Positions 35,620 through 46,500 of a DNA stretch of 64,000 nucleotides are shown piece by piece. Under the pieces are notes generated by a model, which made no database searches, was not told the origin of the DNA, and worked only from the letters and a program-made list of their open reading frames with translations. The stretch is from positions 125,372,001-125,436,000 of the forward strand of contig CM032233.1 in the NCBI GenBank assembly GCA_019009955.1, in the 5' to 3' direction. This DNA comes from Riptortus pedestris (taxonomy: Eukaryota; Arthropoda; Insecta; Hemiptera; Alydidae). The first letter of the stretch is position 1. Every line of letters begins with the position of its first letter. The position numbers and the translations under genes are program-made.

Positions 35620-35745
35620 TCTGTTTTGAACGGACCTCATTTTATTCATCTTCTGGGTAGGATCGATAGACATTTGAGGAAATATTTCGAAAATAGCGTC
35701 ATGAGTACGACCTCAATAGCTGAACCTTAAGGAACATCTGCAAAA
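34172..35745 (-). mobile_element. HTA repeat carrying Helitron
   Basis: The 3' hairpin is lost (starts at aagtagatttcccacaggcg). After the body there is a TA tract, the Helitron 34561-35586, a second TA stretch to about 35618, then the 5' block and a decayed terminus (ctgaaccttaaggaacatctg). Confidence 0.75.
34561..35586 (+). mobile_element. HelN non-autonomous Helitron
   Basis: The 5' AAAATTGTAACC follows a TA tract (34566-34623). The 3' end is a hairpin with one change (CCCGGGCGAAGCTGGG), then TATCTGAGCTAG ending at 35586 and T. Two internal units. Confidence 0.8.
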
Positions 35746-35940
35746 TGGTCGGCTCATCAATCACACTGATTGTTTTTCCTTTATTTTGCGATTTTATTGT
35801 TGTTGTTTTTTTTTTCAAAACATAATTACCTACTTAAGTACTTTTACTTAACTTGTATTAATAATTATTAATTACACTTGTTATTTACTAAATTTTACGT
35901 TTATTAAGTCTTAAATTTTGATTAGAAAATGATTTCAAGG

Positions 35941-36912
35941 CTATTAACGGTCTAGCGGTTGCAATTTTTGTCTGATCGTTACCAAACTCTATATTTACTA
36001 GTTTAGTTACAGAACTTAAGATTAAGTTCGTTAATGGCTGAAATCTGACCAGTGGGAGAGAGAGGGGGAATTTTCGAAAATTCGGAATATCTGAATAACT
36101 ATAAGTCGTATCGATAAATTGTATTGAACCAAACTATTGCAAATTAAATTAAACTATAAATACTGTTATATACATTCATTCTCTTTCTTAAATATTAACC
36201 GAGATATTTGCATTTATCTGTATTCAGCCTTTCAACAATATTATTTACCAAAAAAGACTCAACCGAACTAAATAAAACTCGGTATGTGTTTTAGCAGTGA
36301 GGCCTTCATTATAATAAGCCATACCAACATTTCTATGGACGGGCAGGAGTGGGGGTTATAAGGGAAGCCTGAAATTAAAAATAGCGATATTTCGTTTCCT
36401 ATTGGTTTTTCCGCAAATATAAACATAACAAAAGTTGTTTATTTTATTATTTGGAGTAACTTTTGTTATATACACTTTTGTCGTATACCTAAGTATAAAT
36501 GAGTTATACGTTAAAACTTTAGCGGGCACTAACGGCTGAACCGAACTTAACAAAACTCGGTATGTCAATTAGCATTAATTCTTTCATGATTATAAGTTAT
36601 ATTAAAATTTTTAGGTTCGAACGGGAGGGGGGTTAAAAGGGAGGCCTGAAATAAAAATTCACCATATTTACATGTATAAGAGACGGGAAATATAAAAATA
36701 TCGAAGACTGTGAAGCCTTATCGAACAAATAATTCTATTAACAAATCCACGGCAAAGATGGGTTTCAATCCTAAAAACTGGGACGGGTAAATGTCAAAAT
36801 ATTGTGCAATGTAAAGCCTGCTAAAAAATACCATCACCATTCAGCCTCAGATGAATTCCCGGGCGAAGCCGGGTATCTGAGCTAGTATATTATATATATT
36901 TATATATATATA

Positions 36913-36957
<45 letters not shown>

Positions 36958-37216
36958 TGTCTGTTACCGCTCTAGCGATCGCAATTTTTGTCGTATCGTT
37001 TCCAAATTTGATATATAAACCTTTTATGTAAAATTAAAGATCATGTTTGTAAATAGCTGAAATGCAACTAGTAAGAGAGTGGGTTTAGAGGAGGAGAATT
37101 TCTAAAATTCTTAATAATGGTTCTCATTGAACTTTTAAGTTTTGAGATAAATGCAAATACGTGGCGCACGTGGGAAATCTGCTTAGTTAACGCAGCCCCT
37201 CCGTGACGGACTTTTT
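35941..37216 (+). mobile_element. HTA pieces around a Helitron fragment
   Basis: 35941-36236 is an HTA central block. 36956-37216 is another, from gtctgttaccgctctagcga to cagcccctccgtgacggac. A Helitron remnant and a TA tract lie between. The 5' end is missing. Confidence 0.65.
36250..36885 (+). mobile_element. HelN Helitron, 5' truncated
   Basis: Begins inside a unit (aaaagactcaaccgaactaa) and ends with an intact CCCGGGCGAAGCCGGG hairpin and CTAG at 36882-36885. Confidence 0.7.
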
Positions 37217-37379
37217 AAATTGGTAAGTATTTTATCTCAATAGGAAAGAAACCTAGAGATAGGATTTTTAAAGTAATTTGGCTATGGGAGCCTGAGGTAT
37301 CAGTTCATTTTGGAAAAGGGGTCTCTAGCTTAAAATAGTTTGAGAATCCCTGGACCTGACTATGATAACGTCCTCCATG

Positions 37380-37547
37380 TGTAATTCCAACACGAGGAAA
37401 GCAGCTTAGTTTAAGGAGCCCCTGCTTTTAGCAGATTTCCCTGAAGGGAAATCAGCTATTGAGGTCGTACTCATGACGCGAGTTTCGAAAAATTTCTTCA
37501 AATGTCCATCGATCCTACCCAGGAGATGACGAAAATGAGGTCCGTTC

Positions 37548-37615
<68 letters not shown>

Positions 37616-38059
37616 CTGTTAACGCTCTAGCGGTCGCAATTTTCGTTTGATCGTTACCAAACTCGATATTTAAGCGTTTTATGCAAAAATAAAGATCAAG
37701 TTCGTTAATGGCTGAAATCGGACCAGTGGGAGGGGGGGGGGGGTTTAGAGGGGAGGATTTTCTAAAATTTGAACTATTTCCGTTACTATACGTCGGATCG
37801 AAAAATTGTATAGAATCAATCTTATTGCAAATTAAATTTACTATAAATAATGTTATATACATGTATTCTGTATCTTGAATATTAACCGAGATATTTGCAT
37901 TTTTCTGTTTTCAACTTCTAGTCTAGTCGTGAGTTTCCGTCAAGAGCTAGTTCGGGCCGTTCCCGTAACTGTTTGACTCTCTATTCTGAAATTTCTCTAT
38001 TGTAAAACTTCACGTGGGAAATCTGCTCAGTTTACGCAGCTCCTGCGTGACGGACTTTT
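37380..38059 (+). mobile_element. HTA 3' scrap joined to a complete HTA copy
   Basis: 37380-37424 is a 3' end lacking the final GTGACGGAC (ttagtttaaggagcccctgc). TTTTAGCAGATTTCCC then starts a full copy at 37425, with TA tract about 37554-37611 and 3' end cagctcctgcgtgacggac. Head-to-tail order. Confidence 0.8.
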
Positions 38060-38447
38060 TATTTAACACCGTCAACGATGCTAAAACAGTGGTATAAAAT
38101 GGAGCAGAATATATGAGGAGAGGAGAAAAAAAATTGGCTTGTTATTTCTGTACATTGGGGTGTAAATAACAATGGAGCTAAAGAATAGGACAAACGTCGA
38201 GGGTGGGGGTGGGTAGAACAATTTCGCCACTCCTATCAGGGGGGCAACTGTTGACCGAGCAAATCCCCCAATCTCTCCCTCGGCAATATGCAGCCCAAGC
38301 GAAAAGCACTAGAGCCATCCTTAAAACGCCTCCCCGAAACAATATGACTTGATGAACTTCCCTACGATTGGGGCTGGCCAACCTCACGCAGCCTTGGGAC
38401 TTTCTACATTGTGTTGTCTAACTAAAATTGAATTTTGAAAGTCTTCA
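38060..38447. other. unique-looking sequence
   Basis: Somewhat GC-richer (38200-38400). A 69-codon minus-strand frame has no recognisable feature. Confidence 0.3.
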
Positions 38448-38482
38448 TTTTAGCAGATTTCCCTTAAGGTAAATCAGCTATA
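38448..38482 (+). mobile_element. HTA 5' terminus only
   Basis: ttttagcagatttcccttaa with partner ggtaaatcagct, cut at once by LINE A sequence. Confidence 0.6.
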
Positions 38483-38490
38483 TTGTAAAT

Positions 38491-38996
38491 ATGACATGGC
38501 TGTCCAGTAATCAGGATACTAGAAGAGAAGAAGTAGTCCTTGCTCGTTTGAGGCACGGCCATTCGCGGATAACACACGGACACCTCATGACTAGGACTGA
38601 ACCACCATTATGTGCACTCTGCAATACACAACTGACTATCAAACACTTACTTACAGACTGCAGACTAATAACTGACAAGAACTTACCCACCAACCTATCT
38701 GAACTACTACACGACGACAGCCCATACATTACAAAAGTCATGAAACACCTCAAAGACACACATTTACAACCAGATATAACATTAAATAATATAATAATAA
38801 TAAATAGACTGCAATAATATCCACTGGAGAAAAAATAAATTACCGTATTTTTACCTACCTCTGTAGATTTTTTAACCTTTTTTATTGGTTTTTATAAGGT
38901 GGCTTTACCTCTACTATTTTAGAATCATAACAAGAAAATGTGTGAATCGCTTAAATTGCGACACACCTAAATAAACTAAAAAAAAAAAAAAAAAAA
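38491..38996 (+). pseudogene. LINE A C-terminus with 3' UTR and poly(A)
   Basis: An open 108-codon stretch (38491-38817) reads TRREEVVLARLRHGHSRITHG, then a CCHC zinc knuckle with spacing C-x2-C-x7-H-x4-C (residues about 41-57), then a C-terminal helix-rich tail. This arrangement is the nucleic-acid-binding C-terminus of jockey-like non-LTR ORF2 proteins. The 3' UTR has AATAAA near 38970 and an A run at 38979-38996, supporting a genuine retrotransposed 3' end. RT and endonuclease are absent, so it is 5'-truncated. It is the best-preserved of three copies. Confidence 0.75.
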
Positions 38997-39025
38997 TCCT
39001 CCGAGCTGACCAAAAAAAAAAATAA

Positions 39026-40166
39026 AAAATATATGACATGAGTAGTAGTAGGGGTTTACTGAAGGCCAACATCACAATAGGCAATAAGATTGGTTTTATA
39101 CAATTTTTTGATCCAACGCATAATAACGGAGATATTAAGAATTTTCCCACCCCCTCTTACTGGTTGGTTTGTTGTTTCTTTCGTTAGGTCTTAGGACGAA
39201 AAACTACCAGGTTATCATCGCCCTGTAATATCTATACTGCTCAAAAATGAATAAGGATATTGATTATTTTTTCGTATCCTATTAATTTTAATTAAATCGA
39301 CCTTAATTAAATTACTTTTTTATGGGGGGAATAATTTCTAATAAATATTAATGATATTTATAAAATTTAAAAAAATAAAAAAAATATGTTAGGACCCATA
39401 AATACCACAATACAGCCAATATCCCTATTCATTTTTGAGGAGTATATAATTCATATTTTGGTATGCTCATCCATATTGCCATTTTAACAATATAAACGAG
39501 GATACAAAAAATTTTTACATTAAATATCATTGTATAAATTCGTATTTTTCACAAAATTAAACAGTTTGTCGAGTTCTTTCGGGTCATCTCCAAGGGCCAC
39601 TGCTATATCATTGGAAATATTCCATTCGTTTCGAATATCTCTATACTTATGACATTCCATTAATATGTGGTAGATAGTCAAGTCTGTGTTACACTTCCCA
39701 GAAATCGGGGGTTGTTCGTCATAAGATAACCATGCGTTAATCTTGTGTGCTCTATTCGGAGTTTTCCTAATACAACTTCATCTTCTCTGATGTTTCTTGT
39801 CGAATATTTCCATGGACGGATAGTGGTTTTAATAGTTTTTAGTTAGTTCACGGATGGTGGTTTTAATAGTAGTTAGTTCTTACTGGTTGGATTTCACCTA
39901 TTAATGAACTTGATCTTTAATTTTTACATAAAACGTTTAAATATCGAGTTTGGTAACGATCAAACAAAATTGTGACCTCTAGAGCGTTGACATACAACTA
40001 TATATTTATACACATACATATACACTCTGTTTTGAACGGACCTCATTTTCGTCATCTTCTGGGTAGGATCGATGGACATTTGAGGAAAGTTTTGGAAAGT
40101 AGCGTCTTGAGTACGACCTCAATAGCTCAAGGTAAACCTTAAAGGACATATGCAAAATGGTCACGA
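39026..40166 (-). mobile_element. HTA repeat interrupted by LINE B
   Basis: Body from tgacatgagtagtagtaggg, LINE B insertion 39168-39877, resumption at atttcacctattaatgaac, a mixed TA tract (40000-40023), and a decayed 5' end. No 3' terminus. Confidence 0.75.
39168..39877 (-). pseudogene. LINE B 3' end, copy 3, with 13-bp duplication
   Basis: Flanked by TCTTACTGGTTGG (39155-39167 and 39878-39890). On the minus strand it reads KTTIRPWKYSTRN, REDEVVLGKLRIEHTRLTHG, TIYHILMECHKY and ALGDDPKELDKLFNF, then a stop, with a frame break before the zinc knuckle. The 3' UTR ends in a hairpin (GGGCGA...TCGTCC) and a gaaagaaacaacaaa tail. A 30-bp segment (ctattaaaaccac.atccgt) is duplicated at its 5' side. 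The clearest LINE B copy. Confidence 0.8.
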
Positions 40167-40221
40167 GGTTCATCGATCACACTGATATTTTTACATTTAT
40201 TTAGCTATTTAATAGTTTTTT

Positions 40222-40364
40222 TATAAATCAGCTATTGAGGTCGTACTCAAGACGCGAGTTTTGAAAAATGTCCTAAAATGTGGACATTTGCAGAAAAATG
40301 TCGAAAATTCCGTCATGAGTACGACCTCAATAGCTGATTTCCCTTAAGGGAGATCTGCTAAAAA
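40222..40364. repeat. fold-back of two HTA 5' ends
   Basis: A plus-oriented 5' end (tcagctattgaggtcgtact ...) meets a minus-oriented 5' end (... agtacgacctcaatagctga) at about 40281, making an imperfect palindrome with roughly 53-bp arms and essentially no spacer. Confidence 0.8.
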
Positions 40365-40394
40365 GAAATTGTTAAGGGAAGATCAGTTGTGTGT

Positions 40395-40455
40395 CAAACC
40401 AGCAGGTGGAAAATCTGCTTAGTGAACGAAGTACCTGCGTGCCCGACTTTTAATA
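40395..40455 (+). mobile_element. HTA 3' end scrap
   Basis: aaaatctgcttagtgaacga then agtacctgcgtgcccgactt, a decayed 3' hairpin end. Confidence 0.5.
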
Positions 40456-40914
40456 AGAAGCAATGCGATTTTAGTAAGTGTGAGTAAGTAAGAGAGTGTA
40501 TTTCCATGTTTTGATGGACACTTCTTCATCTGTTGGAGATTATATCGTGACACTATTATCAGTCATTGACAGCTAGGACTGCTTAAAATAATGCGTATAT
40601 CTGTGAATGCTCTAATTAGAATCTCTAATTAGCCCCCATTCCTCTGTTGCCCCTAAGTGCTTTTCCAGTTTCTCTCTTAATATTTCCAATCTGCGCTCAG
40701 GGGGCTCATGTTGGCATAGCGTATTGGAAGAGACAAATACTAAAATCAATGCTCCCTGAAGTCAATCATGCTAATGGATGCGTCATTTGTCTATAGAATG
40801 GACATACGTCAGCTCCTCCAGTCCATGGCCATTGTTCCCCTCGGCCAATATAATTCAAGACGGGCTCTCAATCAACAATTATAAACTTCAGTATGGTGTT
40901 GGCTTTCATAGAGT
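40456..40914. other. unassigned sequence; part shared with 61883
   Basis: 40450-40545 (agcaatgcgattttagtaag ... gacacttcttcatctgttgg) recurs diverged at 61883-61975. The remainder shows no gene or family. Confidence 0.4.
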
Positions 40915-41533
40915 TTTTAGCAGATTTCCATTAAGGGAAATCAGCTATTTAAGTCGTACTCATGACGCAATTTTCATAATTTTTCCTCAAATGTCCATCA
41001 ACCCTATCTAGCAGATGACGAAAATGAGATCCGTTCAGAATTTTATATATGTACATTTTACGTGCAAAACTATGCCTAAACTATATGAGCTCGGATTGGT
41101 TTTTAAAGGAATATGTTCATTATAGATAATCTTTAATTGTAATAAATGCTATCCATGATTATGGATTGAATTATTCAGAAACGGTGAGTCAAAAAGTGTA
41201 GAGGGATAGATGGGGAACACATTTTCATTTATTCTTTAAAACTAAAATTTCTATTCTACTACTCCCCAAACGTTACCCTTCAGGATTGGCTATTTCGGAA
41301 AATCATTACGTCGTGGAGGGAAGTGTAATTGTACACATTGAAGTCTTGCCATCAAAATACTATCATTAGTCAGTCAAGAATGATTTACCGGGCATTGCCG
41401 GGTACCTTAGCTACGGGTAGTATATATACGGCCGTTTCCGTAACTGTTCGGCACTCGTATGGAGATTTCTCTATTGTATAACTTTACGTGGGAAGTCTGC
41501 TTAGTTTACGCAGCCCCTGCGTGACGGACTTTT
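40915..41533 (+). mobile_element. HTA repeat around an old Helitron remnant
   Basis: 5' end tttttagcagatttccatta at 40915. The TA position (about 41044) leads into the remnant 41060-41412. HTA resumes near 41425 (atatatacggccgtttccgt) and ends cagcccctgcgtgacggac. Confidence 0.7.
41060..41412 (+). mobile_element. diverged Helitron remnant
   Basis: The end (attgaagtcttgccatcaaa, then accgggcattgccgggtacc and ttagctac) parallels the HelN 3' end but with many differences. The hairpin ACCGGGCATTGCCGGGT is kept, CTAG is lost. Confidence 0.45.
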
Positions 41534-41673
41534 TTTTTCTTATGGTAGTAACCCCTACATGCTCCACATTAAGTATACTAAAAGTGTTAATTAACATATA
41601 TGTACAATTAACTAATACTATTATCATAATATACTAATACCTAACAAAACACAAGATAAACGACACAGTAAAG

Positions 41674-42304
41674 ATTTTTTTTTTTACAATACTTCAAAAT
41701 TTATGCTTGTAACAAAGTCAATAAAATCCCCAAACACTTCTCGACGAGTGAGTTGATGAAGCTCAAGTGGCCAGCTCATATTCAGACCGATAGCTTTTCG
41801 GATAATGGGAGCCCTGATATGCTCTAGATAAGAGCAGTCGAAGATCATGTGTTCCACTGTCTGTGACGAGGCATTATCGCAAGGGCAGGCATCCTCTTCC
41901 GAAATGTGGAATCTCTCAAGGTAGCTGCGCATCTTTCCATGCCCGCTAAGGAATTGCGTTAGTTTAAAATGACGATTTTCTGCCTTCTCCCGATAGTGGG
42001 AATAAACATTCTTGTTAATGACGCATTTGTAGAATCCTTCCATTCCCTTTTCCAAACGTCCCAAAGTATCCTTCTTGGCGGCTTCCTCAAGGCTTGACAA
42101 TGGAATTTTTAGCTGTTCCCTCACTAAATGATCATTCTTGCTAGCTTCCTTAGCCAACCTATCAGCTTCTTTGTTTCCCACAATTCCGACGTGACTTTTA
42201 ACCCAACAGAATACTACCTCAACGCTATTGATACCATGTAGTATTCTTCTAATGGGTTCGATTATTTCTAATTGGCAATTGTTCCCACAATAGCAATTGT
42301 TCAA
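41674..42304 (-). pseudogene. LINE C: RNase H C-half and C-terminal domain
   Basis: A 206-codon frame (41684-42304) reads FCWVKSHVGIVGNKEADRLA near residues 32-51 (RNase H catalytic region), then LTQFLSGHGKMRSYL and CPCDNASSQTVEHMIFDC, a zinc-binding C-terminus typical of jockey/R1-group ORF2. The stop codon runs straight into a poly(A) stretch (T run 41673-41685 on plus), so the 3' UTR is essentially absent. The N-terminal half of RNase H is missing here and lies instead upstream of the RT segment. Confidence 0.8.
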
Positions 42305-42885
42305 TAGATGATTCCCCTGGAGAGAAATCTGCTCAAATGATTATTCATTTTTTGTTTCACAAACGAAGTATATATTGAGGAAAAAGTCATTATTTTTGAC
42401 TCCTTAAAAAATGGACGGCAGGAGTCTCTCAACTTTCTGTTGTATATATACCTCATTGCTCTCTTTTGCAATTTAAATATTAAAATATGATTTTTGTAGT
42501 TGCCCCGATGCATAACATCATAACTTATCCTACTATGGAAATATCCATAGGATGTTAATAAAAGAAGATTTTTAACACATTCTAAGAAGAACCAAAGAGA
42601 TTTTAGCTTCTTGCTCACTTCTTCAATATGATTGAACCAGTCAAGGCTTTCGTTTACAGTCATTCCTAAAATCTTTATCATGGCGGCTGGTAAGATGTCA
42701 CTATTGTCAATTGACATCACTCCTGAAGGATGTGAGCGATGTTTACTGAAATCTAGAATATTTGTTTTCGACGCGTTCATAGCTAGCTTAGTAGCCATTA
42801 GCCTATCAGATACTGATTTAATAGTAATAGGGCCATCTTATTTCAGTTTTTCTTGGTCTGTACCTTTTATAATTATAGTATCAAC
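42301..42885 (-). pseudogene. LINE C: reverse transcriptase thumb segment
   Basis: Frames 42838-42885 and 42301-42798 read VDTIIIKGTDQEKL (position of the YADD box, altered), then LAMNASKTNILDFSKH, ILGMTVNESLDWFNHIEEV and FKLQKRAMRYIYN, which follow the standard order of the C-terminal part of non-LTR reverse transcriptases. A stop separates the first two pieces. It lies between the two halves of an RNase H domain, which is not the normal order. Confidence 0.75.
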
Positions 42886-42889
42886 AGTA

Positions 42890-43150
42890 AAAAGAATATA
42901 TTTTGTTGGTTTATGGTTCCCAATAAGTTCGAGTGTAATTTGGCTATCAGTAGCCACAGCCATCTTCCCCAAAACTCCTTGTGCCTTTCCTCGAACCCAT
43001 TCCAAACCTTCTAGAATTGCTAGAGCTTCTGTCTGGTTATTTGAGTTTTCAGAATTCAAGCTATATTTCCTGGAAACAATATCTCCTTATTCTGGAAAAC
43101 GAAAAATGCACAGCCCACATGGCGTCGTCTTTACTACCATCACAAAGTAA
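42890..43150 (-). pseudogene. LINE C: RNase H N-half, out of order
   Basis: On the minus strand CDGSKDD (first catalytic D, about 43134-43150), then after a frameshift YSLNSENSNNQTEALAILEG and VATDSQITLELIGNHKPTKY. The sequence stops where the C-half at 42304 would continue (IEPIRRILHG...). It abuts, head to head, an oppositely oriented LINE A fragment. Confidence 0.7.
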
Positions 43151-43612
43151 TATAGTAGACAAAGCAGCCAAACAATCTACTGTACTTGAAGAAATAGATT
43201 TTTAGGATATACCTCACCAAGACGCTTTCTCTCAAATAAGAAAACTCATAATTACTGGCTGGAATAATTTATGGTATAACAGTGACAGTAAACTTAGAGA
43301 AATCAAATCAAACACGCTCAACTGGACTTCAAGTAATAGACACTCTAGAAGAGAAGAAATTGTACTTACACGCCTAAGCACAGGGCACACTAGAAGAACA
43401 CATTCATATCTAATGGACAGGGAAGATGAACCTATATGTCACTACTTGAACTGAACGCTGACTGTAAAACACAAACTAACTGACTGCACACAAGTAAAAA
43501 CTTACACATGGCCCACAAATGTATGCGAACTACTAGCCGACAGTAGCCAATTTATAGATAATGTTTTTAAGTATTTAAGAAATAATGGATTATTTTATGA
43601 AATATAAAAGCT
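43136..43612 (+). pseudogene. LINE A C-terminal fragment
   Basis: IVDKAAKQS (end of RNase H), then ITGWNNLWYNSDSKLREIK, SSNRHSRREEIVLTRLSTGH and RTHSYLMDREDEPICHYLN*, then LTVKHKLTDC and a final FKYLRNNGLFYEI*. Stops occur after EEIDF and HYLN. Same family as 18905 and 38491. Confidence 0.7.
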
Positions 43613-44304
43613 ATTATTTACGATTATGAAAGTTATATATAGCAAGCACTGTACGTGGAATATAAGTTTTGCCTCCTTCCAGTTTAACTATTTATAGTTT
43701 TTCTTTTATTTGGTTTTTTTCCCTCATGTTGTAAATATACAAACACTTTATATTTAGTTTTGCCCATTCTATTTATTTTTTACATTTGTAAAATTTTAAT
43801 ATTTATTTAATTTTGAAAATAATATTCTAACATGTTAAAAGATGAATCGCCATTGTAGCGGCATGGTTCTATGTATTTTGTACATTTGTAACATTTAGCT
43901 TTGAAAACATTTTAATATTTATTTAATTTTGTAAAATTATACTCAAACATGTTAAAAGATGAGTCACCATTGTAGCTGCATCTCAAATAAATTTACTACA
44001 GTCAGTACAGATGACGGTGTTGCAAGTATCAACTTCTTCATCCTTGTTTATTATAGTCCCGTTGCAAGGGTGACTCCATTCTTCGTATCTTGTAGGCAGC
44101 TCAAATGACTATTGGGAATATTTATGCTTGACTGGTGTGTGGGTCATCTGATGCCAACTGTAAAGGCTAACATAGAGTATTGTCTTTCGTTTCCTTAGCA
44201 TACGAATCAAACTTTTCTTCATTAATGAGATGTCCACTGGAAACCGACTCCATAATAACTTTTAGTATCATTATTAGATCTTGTTTTTCCTTCTTTTATC
44301 ATAT
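43613..44304. other. AT-rich sequence with a local duplication
   Basis: Probably LINE A 3' UTR in part. A block of about 60 bp (ttaatatttatttaattttg ... catgttaaaagatga) occurs twice, near 43796-43855 and 43911-43970. No gene. Confidence 0.45.
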
Positions 44305-45741
44305 TGTTACGTTTTCTAACAAAGTCAGTAATAAACGTTGTTTATTACAGCTCTTTTGGATTGCAAAATTAAACACACACAAGCTTCACAGTATTTTTTG
44401 ACTGCACATTTTATTTAACAATGCCCTATACACTTAGTTAATTATTCTTAATTACTTCTCAGAGTATGCACGGATAGCTTCACAGTTCTTGTTATTACAC
44501 AGTCCAATGATTCACTCACGATCACTGAAGTTCACAAAAACCCGGCACTGTCTTACTTCGCAAAGTTAACGGCACTGCACTATCTTAAACACGACACTAT
44601 GCTGTTCCTTACTTAGTCACACCACAACACTGTTCTTCACATAAAACACTTTACCGCACTGCACTGCCTTAAACACAGCACTATACTGCTCCTTACAGAG
44701 TCACGGCGCAACACTGTTCTTCACATAAAACACTTTACCGCACTGCACTGCCTTAAACACAGCACTATACTGCTCCTTACAGAGTCACGGCACAACACTG
44801 TTCTTCACATAAAACACTTTACCGCACTGCACTGCCTTAAACACAGCACTATACTGCTCCTTACAGAGTCACGGCACAACACTGTTCTTCACATAAAACA
44901 CTTTACCGCACTGCACTGCCTTAAACACAGCACTATACTGCTCCTTACAGAGTCACGGCACAACACTGTTTTTCACATAAAACACTTTACCACACTGCAG
45001 TGCCTTGAACACAGCACTATACTGCACCTTACAGAGACACAGCACAACACTGTTCTTCACATAAAAAACTTTACCGCACTGCACTGCCTTAAACACAGCA
45101 CTATACTGCTCCTTACAGAGTCACGGCACAACACTGTTCTTCACATAAAACACTTTACCACACTGCAGTGCCTTGAACACAGCACTATACTGCACCTTAC
45201 AGAGACACAGCACAACACTGTTCTTCACATAAAACACTTTACCGCACTGCACTGCCTTAAGCACGGCACTACACTGCTCCTTACAGAGTCACGGCACAAC
45301 ACTGTTCTTCACATAAAACACGTTACCGGACTGCACTGCTTTGAGCACAGCACTATACTGCTCCTTACAGAGTCCCGGCACAACACTGTTCTTCACATAA
45401 AACACTTTACCGCACTGCACTGCCTTAAACACAGCACTATACTGCTCCTTACAGAGTCACGGCACAACACTGTTCTTCACATAAAACACTTTACCGCACT
45501 GCACTAAGTCACACTGTTGCACTGAACGCTGAATGATCACTTGAAGACAGCTGAAAACCAACTAAAACTAAACTCGCGGCGGGCCGGTTCTTTATATAAG
45601 TTGTCGGCATACATCAAAGGAGAAGGCCCAGACACTTCCAGAACAGGACTCGAACCTCTGTCGGCTTCTTTGATCGACTTCGTACTTGGCAAATTCGTGA
45701 CTGTCTCTGTTTAATTTTTCATGTATTTAACTTTCGCACCA
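44305..45741 (-). mobile_element. solo-LTR-like element expanded by 84-bp repeats
   Basis: Same family as 25214: TGTTACG at 44305, CGCACCA at 45741, TATA box (minus strand TATATAAAGAACC, about 45585-45597), AATAAA near the other end. ATAT flanks both sides (44301-44304, 45742-45745), possibly a 4-bp duplication, though the flank is low complexity. The extra length compared with 25214 comes entirely from the tandem block. Confidence 0.65.
44557..45500. repeat. 84-bp tandem repeat, about 10 units
   Basis: ataaaacacttta recurs at 44641, 44725 and 44809 and on to 45481, an exact 84-bp period. Two non-adjacent units (about 44990 and 45160) share the same variants (cacactgcagtgccttgaac), two periods apart, which shows that multi-unit blocks were duplicated. 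Confidence 0.95.
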
Positions 45742-45745
45742 ATAT

Positions 45746-46091
45746 AAAGTGACTTAATAAATTGACTTTTTGCCACGAATTCAGAAACAAATACTCCACC
45801 GTGCCTGCTTACTTGTGGCTGACTGTATGAAGGAGACGTGTTAGGATGTAGAAATGGTTCGGGTTGTGCGAGGCTATGCCAATCCATAGCAATGACCGCC
45901 GCTCCAATCTCGAGTCATCAATTCCCGTTCCGAGTGTCGCTACCAAACTAGGATCTATCGATTGCAGGCCTAGAGTCACCCCTAGCCCACAATGTTTTGA
46001 TTCACACACAACTCTCCTCACAGTCACACCTACTGTCCGAATTTATGACGAGGCGATTCGGGACGAAAGAGCACATCATATAACAGTTAGT
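45746..46091. other. unassigned, moderately GC-rich sequence
   Basis: Open frames of 72-81 codons exist on both strands but show no domain. It could be internal sequence of the adjacent LTR element or host DNA. Confidence 0.3.
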
Positions 46092-46200
46092 TACGTAGTT
46101 GCTACGTAAACTAAGCAGATTTCTCACGCGCCGTAATATGATCTCTACTCAACATCAATTCTCTTTTTTTCCAACAGCAAGAAGCATATCTGAGCTGGGA
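46092..46200 (-). mobile_element. HTA variant 3' end fragment
   Basis: ttgctacgtaaactaagcag atttctcacgcgc followed by the alternative body (gatctctactcaacatcaat) also seen at 57990. Confidence 0.5.
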
Positions 46201-46411
46201 TAAGACTGTTAAAGCCTGAGGTATTTAATGAGAAAATCGAATGAGCAGGAACCAAAAAATATAGATAAATCCATTATTGGCAGATGTAATTATTAGATTT
46301 CCCTTATATTTTCCATAACTTATTGAGGTTGAACTCATGACACGGTTTTCGAAATATTTCTTCAAATGTCCATCGATCCTACTTATAAGATGACAGAAAT
46401 GAGGTCCGTTC

Positions 46412-46498
<87 letters not shown>

Positions 46499-46500
<2 letters not shown>

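Noticed and set aside
41380..41412. Intact Helitron 3' end
   Set aside because: The hairpin is present but the CTAG terminus is lost and the body is highly diverged; listed only as a remnant.
42632..43205. Plus-strand frames of 172 and 74 codons
   Set aside because: Antisense of the LINE C reverse transcriptase and RNase H remnants; only the final part (from 43136) is a real LINE A fragment.
45809..46109. Overlapping frames of 72 and 81 codons
   Set aside because: No recognisable motif and open on both strands; kept only as unassigned sequence.
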